Assembly (NCBI GenBank): GCA_963843835.1
Contig: CAWJMD010000002.1
Span: 62,001-126,000, forward strand
DNA length: 64,000 nucleotides
Source: CAWJMD01 sp963843835
GTDB taxonomy: Bacteria; Actinomycetota; Actinomycetes; Actinomycetales; CAWJMD01
Direction: 5' to 3'
Shown: positions 18,878 to 27,799 of the stretch, piece after piece
How positions within the stretch are numbered: position 1 is the stretch's first letter
Layout: the number at the start of each line of letters is the position of its first letter
Translations under genes and position numbers: made by a program
The notes under the pieces: generated by a model
What the model saw: the letters and a program-made list of their open reading frames with translations, nothing else
Told to the model about the DNA's origin: nothing
Databases searched by the model: none

Positions 18878-19057
18878 GGTGCCGCGCCCTCCGGCTGGTC
18901 GAACGCGCAGCTGCTGAACCACCTCACGTGCGACGACGAGATCTTCTGGGGCGGAGCGATCCTCGGCGCCGACGAGGAGTGCATCGGCTTGGTCCCGGAG
19001 GGGTGGGACGTTCCGGTCACCTCCGGCGCAGCAGCGGTAGCGGAGTACGGCCGCTGA
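18878..19057 (+). pseudogene. DinB/DUF664-like gene fragment
   Basis: A 59-codon frame without a start, preceded directly by TAG, reads GWSNAQLLNHLTCDDEIFWG, then ILGADEECIGLVPEGWDVP and AAAVAEYGR. The HL..D..FW.G.. pattern resembles DinB-type thiol-dependent enzymes. No start codon or remaining body is present, so this looks like a remnant. The rest of the stretch from 18678 to 19093 shows nothing else. Confidence 0.4.
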
Positions 19058-19093
19058 CAGCTCCGCCGCCGATGTCGCTCGGTGCAACCGGTC

Positions 19094-19516
19094 CTACGCG
19101 AGCGGCGCGGAGGCACCAGGCTCCTCGTACTTCGCGCCCCTGCGCCAGGCCATCTCCTGCAGCTCGAACGTGTTGCCGTCCGGATCGGAGAAGTGTGCTC
19201 CCTTGACGCCGCCGCCGAAGTCCTGGATCTCGCTGATCTCCACACCTCGACGCACAAGCTCCGCCCGCGCCTCGGTGATGTCCTCCACCACCAGGTGCAC
19301 GCCTCTGACACTGCCGGGTTCTCCCGCGTACACATCCAGCCCCGTCCCAAAACCGACCGAACAACCCGAGCCCTCTGGTGTCAGCTGGACGACCCGGACG
19401 CCCTCGCTGGGCCGCACGTCGACGTCCTTGTTGAAGCCGAGCCTGTCCGAGTAGAAGGCGATGGCTCGGTCAACGTCCGAGACCGGGAGCGGGATCAGTT
19501 CCAGCCTCATGCGCAT
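19094..19516 (-). CDS. VOC (glyoxalase/bleomycin resistance) family protein
   Basis: The 140-residue protein has the VOC pattern: LELIPLPVSDVDRAIAFYSD, RVVQLTPEGSGCSVGFG, GVHLVVEDITEARAEL, and AHFSDPDGNTFELQEM with a metal-ligand-type E. A single metal-dependent dioxygenase, isomerase or binding fold is expected, with substrate unknown. ATG at 19516 follows a GAGGGGG stretch by about 10 bases; a longer frame upstream lacks similarity. Confidence 0.85.
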   Translation of the reverse strand: MRMRLELIPLPVSDVDRAIAFYSDRLGFNKDVDVRPSEGVRVVQLTPEGSGCSVGFGTGLDVYAGEPGSVRGVHLVVEDITEARAELVRRGVEISEIQDFGGGVKGAHFSDPDGNTFELQEMAWRRGAKYEEPGASAPLA

Positions 19517-19679
19517 CGCAGTGCAGCCCCCTCGTTCCCTCTTCGTTCGCGCGATCATTCCATTCATCGCCACCGACATCCGCTCACGCCGCGTCGCGCG
19601 CCGGCTCGGCGGCGCTGCGCCTCACCCCGTCCTTCTGTGCCCGTGGAGGCGTGGCCGGCACGACCGCACCCGGCCCGGG

Positions 19680-20186
19680 TCAGGAGTGCTCGAACGGCGG
19701 CGGACCGAGGATCTCGATCCCACCGTTGGCGAGCGCTGAGGCTCGGACGCGGGCGAAGTCGACGGGCCCGGTCGGGTCGGCGACGTCGCTGGCGATGGGC
19801 TCGCTGGCGTCCCAGTAGAACGCCTCACAACACCCGGGGGTGTGCAGGCAGAGCATCCTTGCGACCGGTGAGGTCACCAGAAAGGCATGAGGCACACCAC
19901 GGGGCGCGACCACCGTGCCGCCGACTCCGATGCGGTGCTCCACACCGTCCACGTGCATGAGGATCTCGCCCTCCAAGACGTACATGGTCTCGTCGGAGTC
20001 GGGATGGGTGTGCAACGGGGTCATCTTCCCCTGAGTCATCTGATCCTCGAAGAGCATGAAGACTCCGCCGACCTGGTCGGCCCGCACGTGCCAGGTGTGC
20101 ACGCCTCCGCCGTAGAACCACCGGCGCTCGCCGTCGCCGACCGCGTGAACGACCGGGGAGTGTTCCGCTGCTGCCGCTGCGCTCAT
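19680..20186 (-). CDS. Cupin domain protein
   Basis: The 168-residue protein has a cupin barrel with metal-ligand motif 1 (PLHTHPDSDETMYVLEGE, residues of about 60-77) and motif 2 (GVPHAFLV). Two Cys follow (TPGCCEAF). Such proteins are often quercetinase-like dioxygenases or small-molecule binders. It is divergent from a TetR gene with a 9-bp near-palindrome between, so it is probably that regulator's target. Confidence 0.85.
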   Translation of the reverse strand: MSAAAAAEHSPVVHAVGDGERRWFYGGGVHTWHVRADQVGGVFMLFEDQMTQGKMTPLHTHPDSDETMYVLEGEILMHVDGVEHRIGVGGTVVAPRGVPHAFLVTSPVARMLCLHTPGCCEAFYWDASEPIASDVADPTGPVDFARVRASALANGGIEILGPPPFEHS

Positions 20187-20211
20187 GGTCCGCTTCTTTC
20201 GCCCGCCACAT

Positions 20212-20235
20212 GTTGTGAGATGTATGTCTCATAAC
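20212..20235. promoter_or_regulatory. Probable TetR operator between cupin and TetR genes
   Basis: GTTGTGAGA (20212-20220) and TCTCATAAC (20227-20235) are complementary except for one base, with a 6-bp spacer. The site lies in the short divergent region, where a TetR dimer would block both promoters. Confidence 0.55.
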
Positions 20236-20249
20236 GAGAGTGACGTATC

Positions 20250-20882
20250 ATGGATCTCATGTCAAGACCTTGGGATGCCGAGGGTCGCACCAACCAGAAG
20301 CGCCGGACCCACGCCGCCTTGATCGCTGCTGCGCGGGACCTGGTGGCCGCGGGGCAGGCCCCTACGGTCGAGCAGGCCGCAGCTGCGGCGTCGGTGTCTC
20401 GCGCGACGGCGTATCGGTACTTCGGCAACCAGCGAGAGCTCCTCGCCGCAGCGCATCCCGAGACCGGCGCCGAATCGATGCTGGGGAGCGACCCGCCCCA
20501 GGACCCAGGCGCGAGGCTCGACACGGTCGTCCGCGCCTTCACCGCGATGATCGTCGAAACCGAGGCGCAGCAGCGCACGATGCTGCGTCTCTCGCTCGAG
20601 CCGGAGGTTGATCGCAGCCAGCTTCCGTTGCGCCAAGGCAGAGCCATCGGCTGGATCACCGAGGCACTCGAACCACTGCGGGACCAGCTCGGTGACCAAG
20701 GGCTCCACAAGCTGGTCCTCGCCATCCGCAGCGCCGTCGGCATCGAGGCCCTCGTGTGGCTGACCGACATCGGCGGTCTGAGCCGCACCGACGCCACGAC
20801 CCTGATGAGACAGTCCGCACAAGGACTCCTCCAGGCCGCCCTGTCCAACGGCTCCCCGGATGGCGCCGTGCCTGCACCATGA
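20250..20882 (+). CDS. TetR family transcriptional regulator
   Basis: The 210-residue protein has a TetR DNA-binding domain (RRTHAALIAAARDLVAAGQA, VEQAAAAASVSRATAYRYFG at about residues 18-60) and a helical C-terminal domain. The start could be ATG at 20250 or 20259; neither has a clear ribosome site. It is divergent from the cupin gene and followed by an epimerase remnant on the other strand. Confidence 0.88.
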   Translation: MDLMSRPWDAEGRTNQKRRTHAALIAAARDLVAAGQAPTVEQAAAAASVSRATAYRYFGNQRELLAAAHPETGAESMLGSDPPQDPGARLDTVVRAFTAMIVETEAQQRTMLRLSLEPEVDRSQLPLRQGRAIGWITEALEPLRDQLGDQGLHKLVLAIRSAVGIEALVWLTDIGGLSRTDATTLMRQSAQGLLQAALSNGSPDGAVPAP

Positions 20883-21100
20883 CCTGCTGGATCAGCGCCG
20901 CGGTAGGGGTCGCGCGGCCCGTGGACGGCCCCGGGATACACGGGTCACGATCGGCTGGCCGGCAGCTCGAAGCTCGCCAGCAACTTCCTCGGCGGCGACC
21001 TTGGAACGGCTGTAGGGACGTCGTGCCCCCGCTCGCGCAAGGTCAGGACGATGTGGCAGCCCACGAAGCCGGTACCGGTCCAGATGTCCCGGACGTGCAC
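20883..21100 (-). pseudogene. Remnant of an NAD-dependent epimerase/dehydratase
   Basis: Reading leftwards from a GTG at 21100, the text is WTGTGFVGCHIVLTLRERGH, a Rossmann GxGxxG opening. It jumps within a few bases to PYSRSKVAAEEVAGELRAAG in another frame, then to VYPGAVHGPRDPYRG in a third. These are the N-terminal, catalytic YxxxK-region and YPGxVYGP segments of an extended SDR. About 120 codons between the first and second pieces are deleted. The gene is dead. Confidence 0.75.
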
Positions 21101-21118
21101 GCACCCGGAGAGGCACCG

Positions 21119-21616
21119 CTAGGCGCGCTGTACCTCGTCGAGGCGCGCAGCGAGCTTGTCGAGCGCCATCGCCCATCCGGCGGCACCGGGGGATTCGGCG
21201 GGAACACCGGCGTGGGTCAGCACCATCTTGGTGCCGCCATCGACGTGCTCGAGCTCGACACTGACCTCGGTCGTGGTCGGGTGACCCGCGGGCATGCCCA
21301 TCTGCTCCGCTGACACCACGTTGCCCTGCTCGTCGGACATGGAGTCGGTGTAGGCGAGGCGCTCGTTCTCAACGACCTCGAGATACTCGCCGGTGAACCA
21401 CATCTGCATCGTGCCGTCCGGCGACGTCATCTCCATGCACAGCAAGCGGCTGCCGCCCACCCGCACGTCCATCCTGGCCACGGGGATGGTCGCCCCGCCG
21501 GGGCCGTACCACGTCGCGAGGTGTTCCGGTTCTGTCCACATCCTCCAGATCAGATCCGCCGGCGCTCTGAGAGTCCGCTCGATCACCATGCTCTGGCCGC
21601 CGCTGTCATCCGTCAT
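21119..21616 (-). CDS. SRPBCC/AHSA1-like domain protein
   Basis: The 165-residue protein matches the AHSA1 START-like family: IERTLRAPADLIWRMWTEPE, LATWYGPGG, FTGEYLEVVENERLAYTDS, and a C-terminal MALDKLAARLDEV helix. It forms a hydrophobic pocket of unknown ligand. The ATG at 21616 is preceded on the same strand by the end of an ArsR-like frame, the usual operon partner of this family. Confidence 0.85.
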   Translation of the reverse strand: MTDDSGGQSMVIERTLRAPADLIWRMWTEPEHLATWYGPGGATIPVARMDVRVGGSRLLCMEMTSPDGTMQMWFTGEYLEVVENERLAYTDSMSDEQGNVVSAEQMGMPAGHPTTTEVSVELEHVDGGTKMVLTHAGVPAESPGAAGWAMALDKLAARLDEVQRA

Positions 21617-21728
21617 CGTGACCGCCTGTCTCTTGTTGTTGGACCTGCCCAAGGTACGTGTCCACCCGGTCGAAGGACGCCTCCCAGATGGGTCGGTGCT
21701 GGGCCGACACGAGGTCGCGCAGCGGGGG
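21606..21728 (-). pseudogene. C-terminal fragment of an ArsR-type regulator
   Basis: A frame ending at a TGA (21606-21608) overlapping the SRPBCC start reads LRDLVSAQHRPIWEASFDRV, then DTYLGQVQQQETGG. The WEASFDRVDTYL stretch is typical of the C-terminus of ArsR repressors coupled to AHSA1 genes. No helix-turn-helix or start codon is found upstream before the CPBP gene begins, so only the tail of the regulator remains. Confidence 0.5.
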
Positions 21729-21775
21729 GCGCCGTGTCCTGACCGGGTGCTCGGGCCCGCGCTAGGACAGCGGGA

Positions 21776-22648
21776 CTACAGCCCGAGCATGAAGGCGTTG
21801 CGGACGGCGTCGATGACGGCATGCGCCAGGGCCGGTCCGGCCAGGTTGCGGTGACGGCGCCAGGCGATCGAGAGGGGCACACCGATCAGGACGTGCACGA
21901 CGACGAGCTCCATCACCAGAAGCGGCAACGGCAACCCGAGACCGCTCGCGACGGGAAGGTGCCACAGTCCCCACAGCGCGGAGACGAACACGGCGGACTG
22001 CCACCCGCGACCGTCACCCTCGTGGTGCACGTGGGCGTCGAGGGCGCCACGGAAGGCGACCTCTTCGAGCAGGAACGTGGCAGGGAAGTACAAGGCGGTG
22101 TACGTGGCGATCGCGGCAACCGCCGCGAGCGCTGGGAGCGGTGTCCCGGTGGCGATGTGCAGCGCCCCGTACACGGTCGCCATGCCGCCCGCCCCGACGG
22201 CAACCGGTAGGGCTGCTGAGCGCAGCGCAGCCAGCATCGAGCTGGCGCGCAGCGAGAACGCGGCGCAGGCGGCCCCGGCCATGGCTGCCAGGAACCAGCC
22301 GAGCAGGGTCCAGTCGCCCGCCGCCAGAGCCTGTGCTGCGTGGTAGCCGGGGACGACGGCCAGAGCCGCTGCGATCGCGGCACCCTGTCCACCCAGTGCG
22401 AACCGGGTGGTGTCGGCGGCGAACAGCTCGCGCAGCGGCCGGCGGCGCACGAGCAGCTGGAAACCGATGGTCAGCGGGATTCCCAGGAGCAGGTAGCCGT
22501 TGTCGCCGATGGGCAGCAGGTACCCCGCGGCCACCCAGATGCCCACGAACGCAACCCCTTCGATGGCGCGGCGGCGCCTGGACGGATGGGCGCCCGGCTG
22601 CCGCGTTTCCTGAGGGGCGTTGCGCGGGGGGCTGGGGTGGATGGTCAC
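21776..22648 (-). CDS. CPBP family intramembrane glutamic endopeptidase
   Basis: The 290-residue protein has about seven membrane segments and the ABI/CPBP motifs: FLLEEVAFRGALDAH (EExxxR), SALWGLWHLP and HAVIDAVRNA. These supply the catalytic glutamate and histidines. GTG at 22648 is chosen because GGAGG lies 8 bases upstream; the longer frame lacks a ribosome site. Members process membrane proteins or take part in bacteriocin immunity. The role here is unknown. Confidence 0.85.
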   Translation of the reverse strand: MTIHPSPPRNAPQETRQPGAHPSRRRRAIEGVAFVGIWVAAGYLLPIGDNGYLLLGIPLTIGFQLLVRRRPLRELFAADTTRFALGGQGAAIAAALAVVPGYHAAQALAAGDWTLLGWFLAAMAGAACAAFSLRASSMLAALRSAALPVAVGAGGMATVYGALHIATGTPLPALAAVAAIATYTALYFPATFLLEEVAFRGALDAHVHHEGDGRGWQSAVFVSALWGLWHLPVASGLGLPLPLLVMELVVVHVLIGVPLSIAWRRHRNLAGPALAHAVIDAVRNAFMLGL

Positions 22649-22742
22649 GATGGTCACCTCCGTTTCCGAGTACGCGCGTGCCGCGCGTGAGGTCGTGGCT
22701 CTACGCATGTGAGGCGTACGGGGCCGGGGTGGGGGCGAGTCG

Positions 22743-24120
22743 CTACCGAGCTGGGAGCGGGGCCTGGGTGCGGACCCAGGCGACGACGTCGCTGATGGCC
22801 TGGACCGCTGCGTCAGCGCTGGTGGTGTCGTCGAGCACGGCCGCGTGGGTGACGTCGACGACACCGTGCGAGCTGTTGCTGGACAGGGTGGCCAACTGGT
22901 CCTGGGCGAATCCCCAGCCGGGCGTCCTGGTCAGCTCGTCCTGGCTGGTGAGCACGACCAGCGGCTTGGCGCCGAGGGTGGTCAGCGCTTGTGCCTGGCG
23001 CATCGCGGTCTTCAGCTGTCCCTGTTCGTCGCGCACGTTGGTCAGGCCGCGAGGGCTCGCGGCGAACGAAGCGACCTGGGCAGCCGCCGGCGAGGGCAGC
23101 GTGGGCGGGGACGAGGCGAGCCGTCCCAGTCCCGTGCGGGCCACGGTAGGCAACAGGGCGACGACTCGCCCCATGACCGCAGACGTCGTGTCGAAGGAGG
23201 GCACAAGCTCCACCTGGCGGGGACTCGAGCTGTCGAGCAGCACCAGTCCCGAGACCTCATCGGGGTAGCTCGCTGCGTAGTTCAGTCCGTAGACGCCACC
23301 GCTCGAGTGCCCGACGAGCACGAACGGGCCGCTCTCGTGGGCAGACTCGAGCAGGGCGTGCAGGTCCCGTGCCGTCTGTGTCCCGTCCGCGGGGTGCGGC
23401 GAACTGTCGCTCCAGCCCTGCCCGGCGCGGTCGTAGGCGCACACGCGGGTGGTCCGGGCGACGGTGGGCGCGATGCGTGCCCAGTACGGCGACGTCTCCC
23501 CCATGCCACCGGCCAGCACGACGGTCGGGCTCCCGCTTCCGGTGCAGTCGAGGTGCAGCCGGTACCCGCCGACGTCGTACAGCTGCCCAGGCATGGCGTG
23601 GCGGTCGGCGTCGCGAGCCAGCGCAACGCTCTCGTAGGCGCCGCCGACGCCGGCGAGGAGCAGAGCGCCCAGGACCGGGGCCACCGTCCACAGCTGGCGG
23701 CCATCCAGGTCCCTGCGGCTCTGGCGTGCCATCCATGCGGTGAGAAGCGAGCAGGAGCGGCGGCCACACCCAGCCGGCAGCCGTCAACGCAGCGTCGCCC
23801 GGCCCGAACACCAACAGGGCCAGACCGGTCAGGGACATCGCCACGGCAGGCACGAGCGCCCAGCGCAGCGGGCGGCTCGTCAACCGCGCGGACAGGACCG
23901 CGAGCATGGCCCAGCCGGCACCCGCTCCGAGGAGGGCCATCGCGGTGACGACGTGCTCCTCGGAACCGCCGGCGACGCCCACGGTGAGGATGAGCATGAG
24001 CACGGCACCCGCGCCGAGGGAGCCTGCGATGACACGCTTGACGGGTCCGCTGTGGGAGCGTGCTCCCCGGTCGACGACGCTGCCCTCGCGACGGGCTCCT
24101 ACGGTGTGGGTGATGATCAT
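22743..24120 (-). CDS. Membrane-anchored alpha/beta hydrolase (one frameshift)
   Basis: The first frame (ATG 24120) gives about four membrane helices (VIAGSLGAGAVLMLILTVGV, WALVPAVAMSLTGLALLVFG). Near 23735-23770 the frame shifts and continues as RRDLDGRQLW, another helix and an alpha/beta hydrolase. That domain has oxyanion region VVLAGGMGE, YDRAGQGWSD, nucleophile elbow GHSSGG and a late VDVTHAAVL histidine. Joined length is about 458 residues. It could be an esterase or lipase acting at the membrane. A single-base error is the simplest explanation of the break. Confidence 0.7.
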
Positions 24121-24337
24121 GGCAGGCCCTTCTTCGGTGGTCCGGTCGGTGCTAACGACCCTGGCCGGCACGAGGACTGCTCGCACCGGCGCAATGGCCG
24201 GGATCGGTCCGCGAAAGGCGAGTTGGCGAAGCTGGCCGCCCCTTCTTCCCCCCGGCCAGGACACGGTTGCCGGGTGGGGTCGTCACTTCATCGCGACGAG
24301 ATGCCAGAACTCCGGGGCAGGGGTCGAGGACCGTCCA

Positions 24338-25786
24338 TCACGGGCGGAAGGCGGAGCCGGCGCGATCCAGAGCGCCCTCCGTGACCGGTACCGCCCCCCG
24401 CCGGACCGCTCGGACCAGCTCGGCGTGGTCGGCTTCGGTCTGGTCCGCGTAGGCCCGAGCGAAGTGGGCCATCGCCCGCTCCAGCTTCTCGGAGCGGCCG
24501 GCGTACCCCGCGATCATGGAAGCGCCGCTGGTGCGAGCGTGACCCTTGGCCAGCAGGTGTCCGACGATGCCGGCGTAGTCGGCCAGCGCCGCGGGGTCGA
24601 TGGCGTCGAGCGGGATGGTGCCTTTCATGTTCCGGAACTGCCGGACGTAATACTGTCGCTCGGCGACGGTGGTCCATCCCAGGAGCGGGTCACTCACCGT
24701 CTGCAGGGCCTGCTGGTACTCCACCACTCGCTGGCCCTGGTGGGCGTGCCAGGCCGACTCGCCGTGCACGTGCGCGGCCAGCACCGATCGGCGCGCCTGC
24801 TTCAGCTGGAGGAACAACACGTCCTCAGGGCCGCTGCCCTCAAGAAGCACCACGTAGGCGCGCAAGCCGACGCTGCCGACGCCCACGACCTTGTGGGCCG
24901 TGTCGACCAGGGTGTAGCCGCCCAGTACCCGCCGCCAGTGCGGGGCCAGGGTGGTCAGGTACTCATCCAGCGCGGCCGCGATCAGCTCGCTGTCCCGCTC
25001 GGAGACGTGGGTGATCAGAGGTGGCTCGTCCACGATGTGCCGGCGCCCCTCGTGCTCGCGGGTGAACCGCGGCAGCGCGCGATCACTGGTCCGGTTCCGC
25101 GCCCGCTTGGCAGAGCGCCCGATCTCGGCCCGGAGCGTCTTCTCGGTGGCGGTCTCGTGCAGGCGCTTGACGTCCAGACGGTTGTAGGAGCGCAGGAGCA
25201 GAGGCTGTTCGGCCAAGTAGCTCACCTCCGCCCGGTAGGCCGACACGCACGACCTGACAGCATCGGTGCACTGCTGCTCGCTCGAGGAGTTCTCCCGCCC
25301 GGCCACCCAGATGCTGGCGACGAGTCGCCGAAGATCCCACTCCCAGCTGCCCGGATGGGCCTCGTCGAAGTCATTGAGATCGATCACGAGCTCGCCCTCG
25401 GGCGAAGCGTAGAAGCCGAAGTTCCCCAGGTGCGCGTCGCCGCAGATCACCGGAGTGATCCCCGTGGAAGGCAACCCGGCGACGTCCTCGGCCATGACGA
25501 TGGCGGTGCCCCGCAGGAAGCCGTACGGGGAGCTGATCATCCGGCCGACCCTGATCGGGACCAGTTCGTCCACTCGACCCCGATGTGACTCCTGGATCAG
25601 CTGGACCGGGTCTCGCCGGCCGACAGATGGCTCCCATCGCCCCAGGGACTTGCGGGGCACCTGCTTGCGCAGCGCTCGGCCGAGGGCGAGACGCTCAGAC
25701 CGAGACGTCGGTCGCTTCCGCAGCGAGCCGAACGCCTCCCCCTCGGCCATCGCCAGGACGGTGTGCTCTCCAGGACTGCTGGCCAC
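24338..25786 (-). CDS. DUF2252 family protein (kinase-like fold)
   Basis: The 482-residue protein has the DUF2252 signatures MISSPYGFLRG, GDAHLGNFGFYASPEGELVI, DLNDFDEAHPGSWEWDLRRL and GVGSVGLRAYVVLLEG. The GDxHxxN and DxxD motifs resemble those of aminoglycoside phosphotransferase-like kinases. GTG at 25786 follows GAGGAGGTGA. Substrate is unknown. It is followed by an unannotated gap and read toward the hydrolase gene. Confidence 0.88.
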   Translation of the reverse strand: MASSPGEHTVLAMAEGEAFGSLRKRPTSRSERLALGRALRKQVPRKSLGRWEPSVGRRDPVQLIQESHRGRVDELVPIRVGRMISSPYGFLRGTAIVMAEDVAGLPSTGITPVICGDAHLGNFGFYASPEGELVIDLNDFDEAHPGSWEWDLRRLVASIWVAGRENSSSEQQCTDAVRSCVSAYRAEVSYLAEQPLLLRSYNRLDVKRLHETATEKTLRAEIGRSAKRARNRTSDRALPRFTREHEGRRHIVDEPPLITHVSERDSELIAAALDEYLTTLAPHWRRVLGGYTLVDTAHKVVGVGSVGLRAYVVLLEGSGPEDVLFLQLKQARRSVLAAHVHGESAWHAHQGQRVVEYQQALQTVSDPLLGWTTVAERQYYVRQFRNMKGTIPLDAIDPAALADYAGIVGHLLAKGHARTSGASMIAGYAGRSEKLERAMAHFARAYADQTEADHAELVRAVRRGAVPVTEGALDRAGSAFRP

Positions 25787-25818
25787 GACGTCACCTCCTC
25801 TACCGGAGGCGTCTCGTT

Positions 25819-26124
25819 CTACCAGAGTCCTTGCTGCCGGTCGCGGGCCCAGCCAGCACCCGGTCTCTTTTCGGCATCGAGGTGGGCGAGGAGCTCAGCA
25901 CGTTCGCGAGTCATGTCGGCACCCTGGAGCCCGCTCACCCGTCGGCTACTGCCGCACAACGCCAGGAACGAGAAGGACGAGACCGCCACCGGCAACACGA
26001 CCCGGGCGACGACGCCGTCCACAGCAGACACCCGCTGGGCCCCAGAGGTCGTGTCGCCATCCTGATTCGCCCACCAGCCTTGCCTGCCGGGGGCCGCGGA
26101 GTGACGTGTGCGGTTGCTCTGCAT
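25819..26124 (-). CDS. Possible small membrane protein
   Basis: A 101-codon frame has one hydrophobic segment (VVARVVLPVAVSSFSFLALC), followed by a charged tail with ADMTRERAELLAHLDAEKRP. The tail looks protein-like, but no ribosome site precedes the ATG and the first half is poor. Without it, 25787-26170 would be an empty intergenic stretch. Confidence 0.35.
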   Translation of the reverse strand: MQSNRTRHSAAPGRQGWWANQDGDTTSGAQRVSAVDGVVARVVLPVAVSSFSFLALCGSSRRVSGLQGADMTRERAELLAHLDAEKRPGAGWARDRQQGLW

Positions 26125-26170
26125 GCGTTCGTGACGTTCGTGCCCCGCTGCGACACGCCCGGACGGAGGC

Positions 26171-26677
26171 TCAAGCGCCCGGCTGGTCGCCCTCCGTCGG
26201 CTCGAGGACCACAACGGCGGTCTCGGCGGGCCGCCTGGACGCGTAGTCGTCGAGGTTCTTGTCGATCTCGGCCCAGCGGGACCACAGCCGCTCGCGCTCT
26301 TCACCCTCTGCCCTGCGCGCCCGGACCTGTAGTGCCCCGTCACGGGTCTGGGCGATGGCCTCCGGATGGTCCTGCAGGTTCAGCCACCACGCGGGCTCGG
26401 CCGGACCCCAACCGTTCATCGCCATCGTGACCAGGTTCCGGCCGTCCTCGAAGTAGCCCACGACGACCTGTCGTGGCCTCCCACTGCGTCGACCGGTCGT
26501 GCTGAGCCGGCACATCCCCCACGCGCCGGGCTTCGGCCGCCGTAGGCCGAACCGCCCGCCGGTCACGCGCAGGAGCGCGCGATGGCCGTGCCAGAAGGCC
26601 ACGATGAACCATCGCGGCGGAAGTCGTGCAGGTCGACTACGTGCCACCGCTTCTCGCGCCTCACGATCACTGGACAT
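26171..26677 (-). CDS. Deazaflavin (F420)-dependent nitroreductase family protein
   Basis: The 168-residue protein matches the Ddn-like split beta-barrel family: RLSTTGRRSGRPRQVVVGYF, NLVTMAMNGWGPAEPAWWLN, and LQDHPEAIAQTRDG. These enzymes use F420H2 to reduce quinones or nitro compounds. It lies between the small frame and the beta-lactamase and is a separate gene. Confidence 0.88.
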   Translation of the reverse strand: MSSDREAREAVARSRPARLPPRWFIVAFWHGHRALLRVTGGRFGLRRPKPGAWGMCRLSTTGRRSGRPRQVVVGYFEDGRNLVTMAMNGWGPAEPAWWLNLQDHPEAIAQTRDGALQVRARRAEGEERERLWSRWAEIDKNLDDYASRRPAETAVVVLEPTEGDQPGA

Positions 26678-26737
26678 GTCGACAGCCTGGCGCTTCGCGT
26701 TGGACCGTCCTAGGGCCAGAGGTCCGGTGGCTGGGCG

Positions 26738-27655
26738 TCATCCGAGTCGGGCGCAGGCCAGAGCAGCTGCATCGGCAAGCGCCTCATCGACACCTGCCGA
26801 CGCGGGGTCATCCGACCGGGTGAGGCACGCCACGATGATCGCCCGACCCGACAGCGTCCACATGACCCCCACGTCGTTGCGGGTTCCGTACGCGCCGGCT
26901 CCGGTCTTGTCCGCGAGGCCCCAGCCCTGCGGAATCCCGGCGCCGAAACGGGTCGTCGTCGTCTGGTTGGCGAGCAGCCACTCCGTCAGCAGCTCACGCC
27001 GGGCCCTCGGCAATGCCCTGCCGACGACGAGCTGGGTGTAGGTGTCTGCGATGGCGCGTGGGGTCGTGGTGTCACGCTCGTCACCCGGGATCGCGCTGTT
27101 CAGCTCGGGCTCCCGACGGTCCAGTCGGGTCTTGCGATCACCGAGCGACCGGGCGAAATCCGTGACGGCTGAAGGCCCTCCGTACTCACGAAGCAGGACG
27201 TTGGCCGCCGTGTTGTCGCTTCGGGTGATGGCCGCCTCGCAGAGCTGGCGCACAGTCAGCCCGTTGCGCACCGTGACGGCGGTGACGGGTGAGTACTCGA
27301 CCACGTCCTCGGCGCTCCACATCACTCGCCGGTCCAGGTGCTGGTGGGACGAGCGCAGGATGTGCGCTGCCAGCAGTGGCTTGAAGACCGACAGCATCGG
27401 GAAACGCTCGCCGGCACGGTGCTGGATGGATCGGCCGGAGTCGACGTCCGCCGCGAACAGCCCGATCTGTCGTTGCCACTTCGACTCCAGGGCTGCGACG
27501 GCGGGATCGCGGCCATCCCTCGGCGACGGATCTGACGGTCGGCCAGCCACGGAGGCGGCTTGCGCCATGAGCGGGTCTGCGGTCAGCAGTCCGATCGCGG
27601 TGGCAGCGCCGGCCATGACGGCCCGGCGACTCGGTGTGGTGGCGTGCTCTGACAC
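26738..27655 (-). CDS. Class A beta-lactamase
   Basis: The 305-residue protein has every class A mark: SVFK at residues 89-92, SDN at 146-148, EPELN at 182-186 with the deacylation Glu, and KTG at 250-252. The N-terminus has SRRAVMAGAATAIGLL, a Tat-type twin-arginine signal. It should hydrolyse beta-lactams outside the membrane. A GTG start (27655) with AGAGGA upstream begins it. It is divergent from a LysR-type regulator, an arrangement typical of ampR-regulated lactamases. Confidence 0.92.
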   Translation of the reverse strand: MSEHATTPSRRAVMAGAATAIGLLTADPLMAQAASVAGRPSDPSPRDGRDPAVAALESKWQRQIGLFAADVDSGRSIQHRAGERFPMLSVFKPLLAAHILRSSHQHLDRRVMWSAEDVVEYSPVTAVTVRNGLTVRQLCEAAITRSDNTAANVLLREYGGPSAVTDFARSLGDRKTRLDRREPELNSAIPGDERDTTTPRAIADTYTQLVVGRALPRARRELLTEWLLANQTTTTRFGAGIPQGWGLADKTGAGAYGTRNDVGVMWTLSGRAIIVACLTRSDDPASAGVDEALADAAALACARLG

Positions 27656-27721
27656 AGCGGCAACCGTCCTCTTCTGCGGGGAATGTCACGACGTCTCGCG
27701 ACCGGGACGGTGTCACCGTGA

Positions 27722-27744
27722 GTCGTCCGGCGTCCAAGGACGAC
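27722..27744. promoter_or_regulatory. Inverted repeat in the beta-lactamase/LysR intergenic region
   Basis: GTCGTCC (27722-27728) and GGACGAC (27738-27744) are perfect complements with a 9-bp gap. A third GGACGAC copy lies about 15 bp further. Position and size fit a LysR-type regulator site controlling both divergent genes. Confidence 0.5.
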
Positions 27745-27799
27745 AGTGCATGAACGTAGGACGACGCGACATGACGTGACGATCTGGTCGAATGGGGTC

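Noticed and set aside
19461..19739. Plus-strand frame beside the VOC gene
   Set aside because: Basic low-complexity product overlapping the VOC start; no motif or ribosome site.
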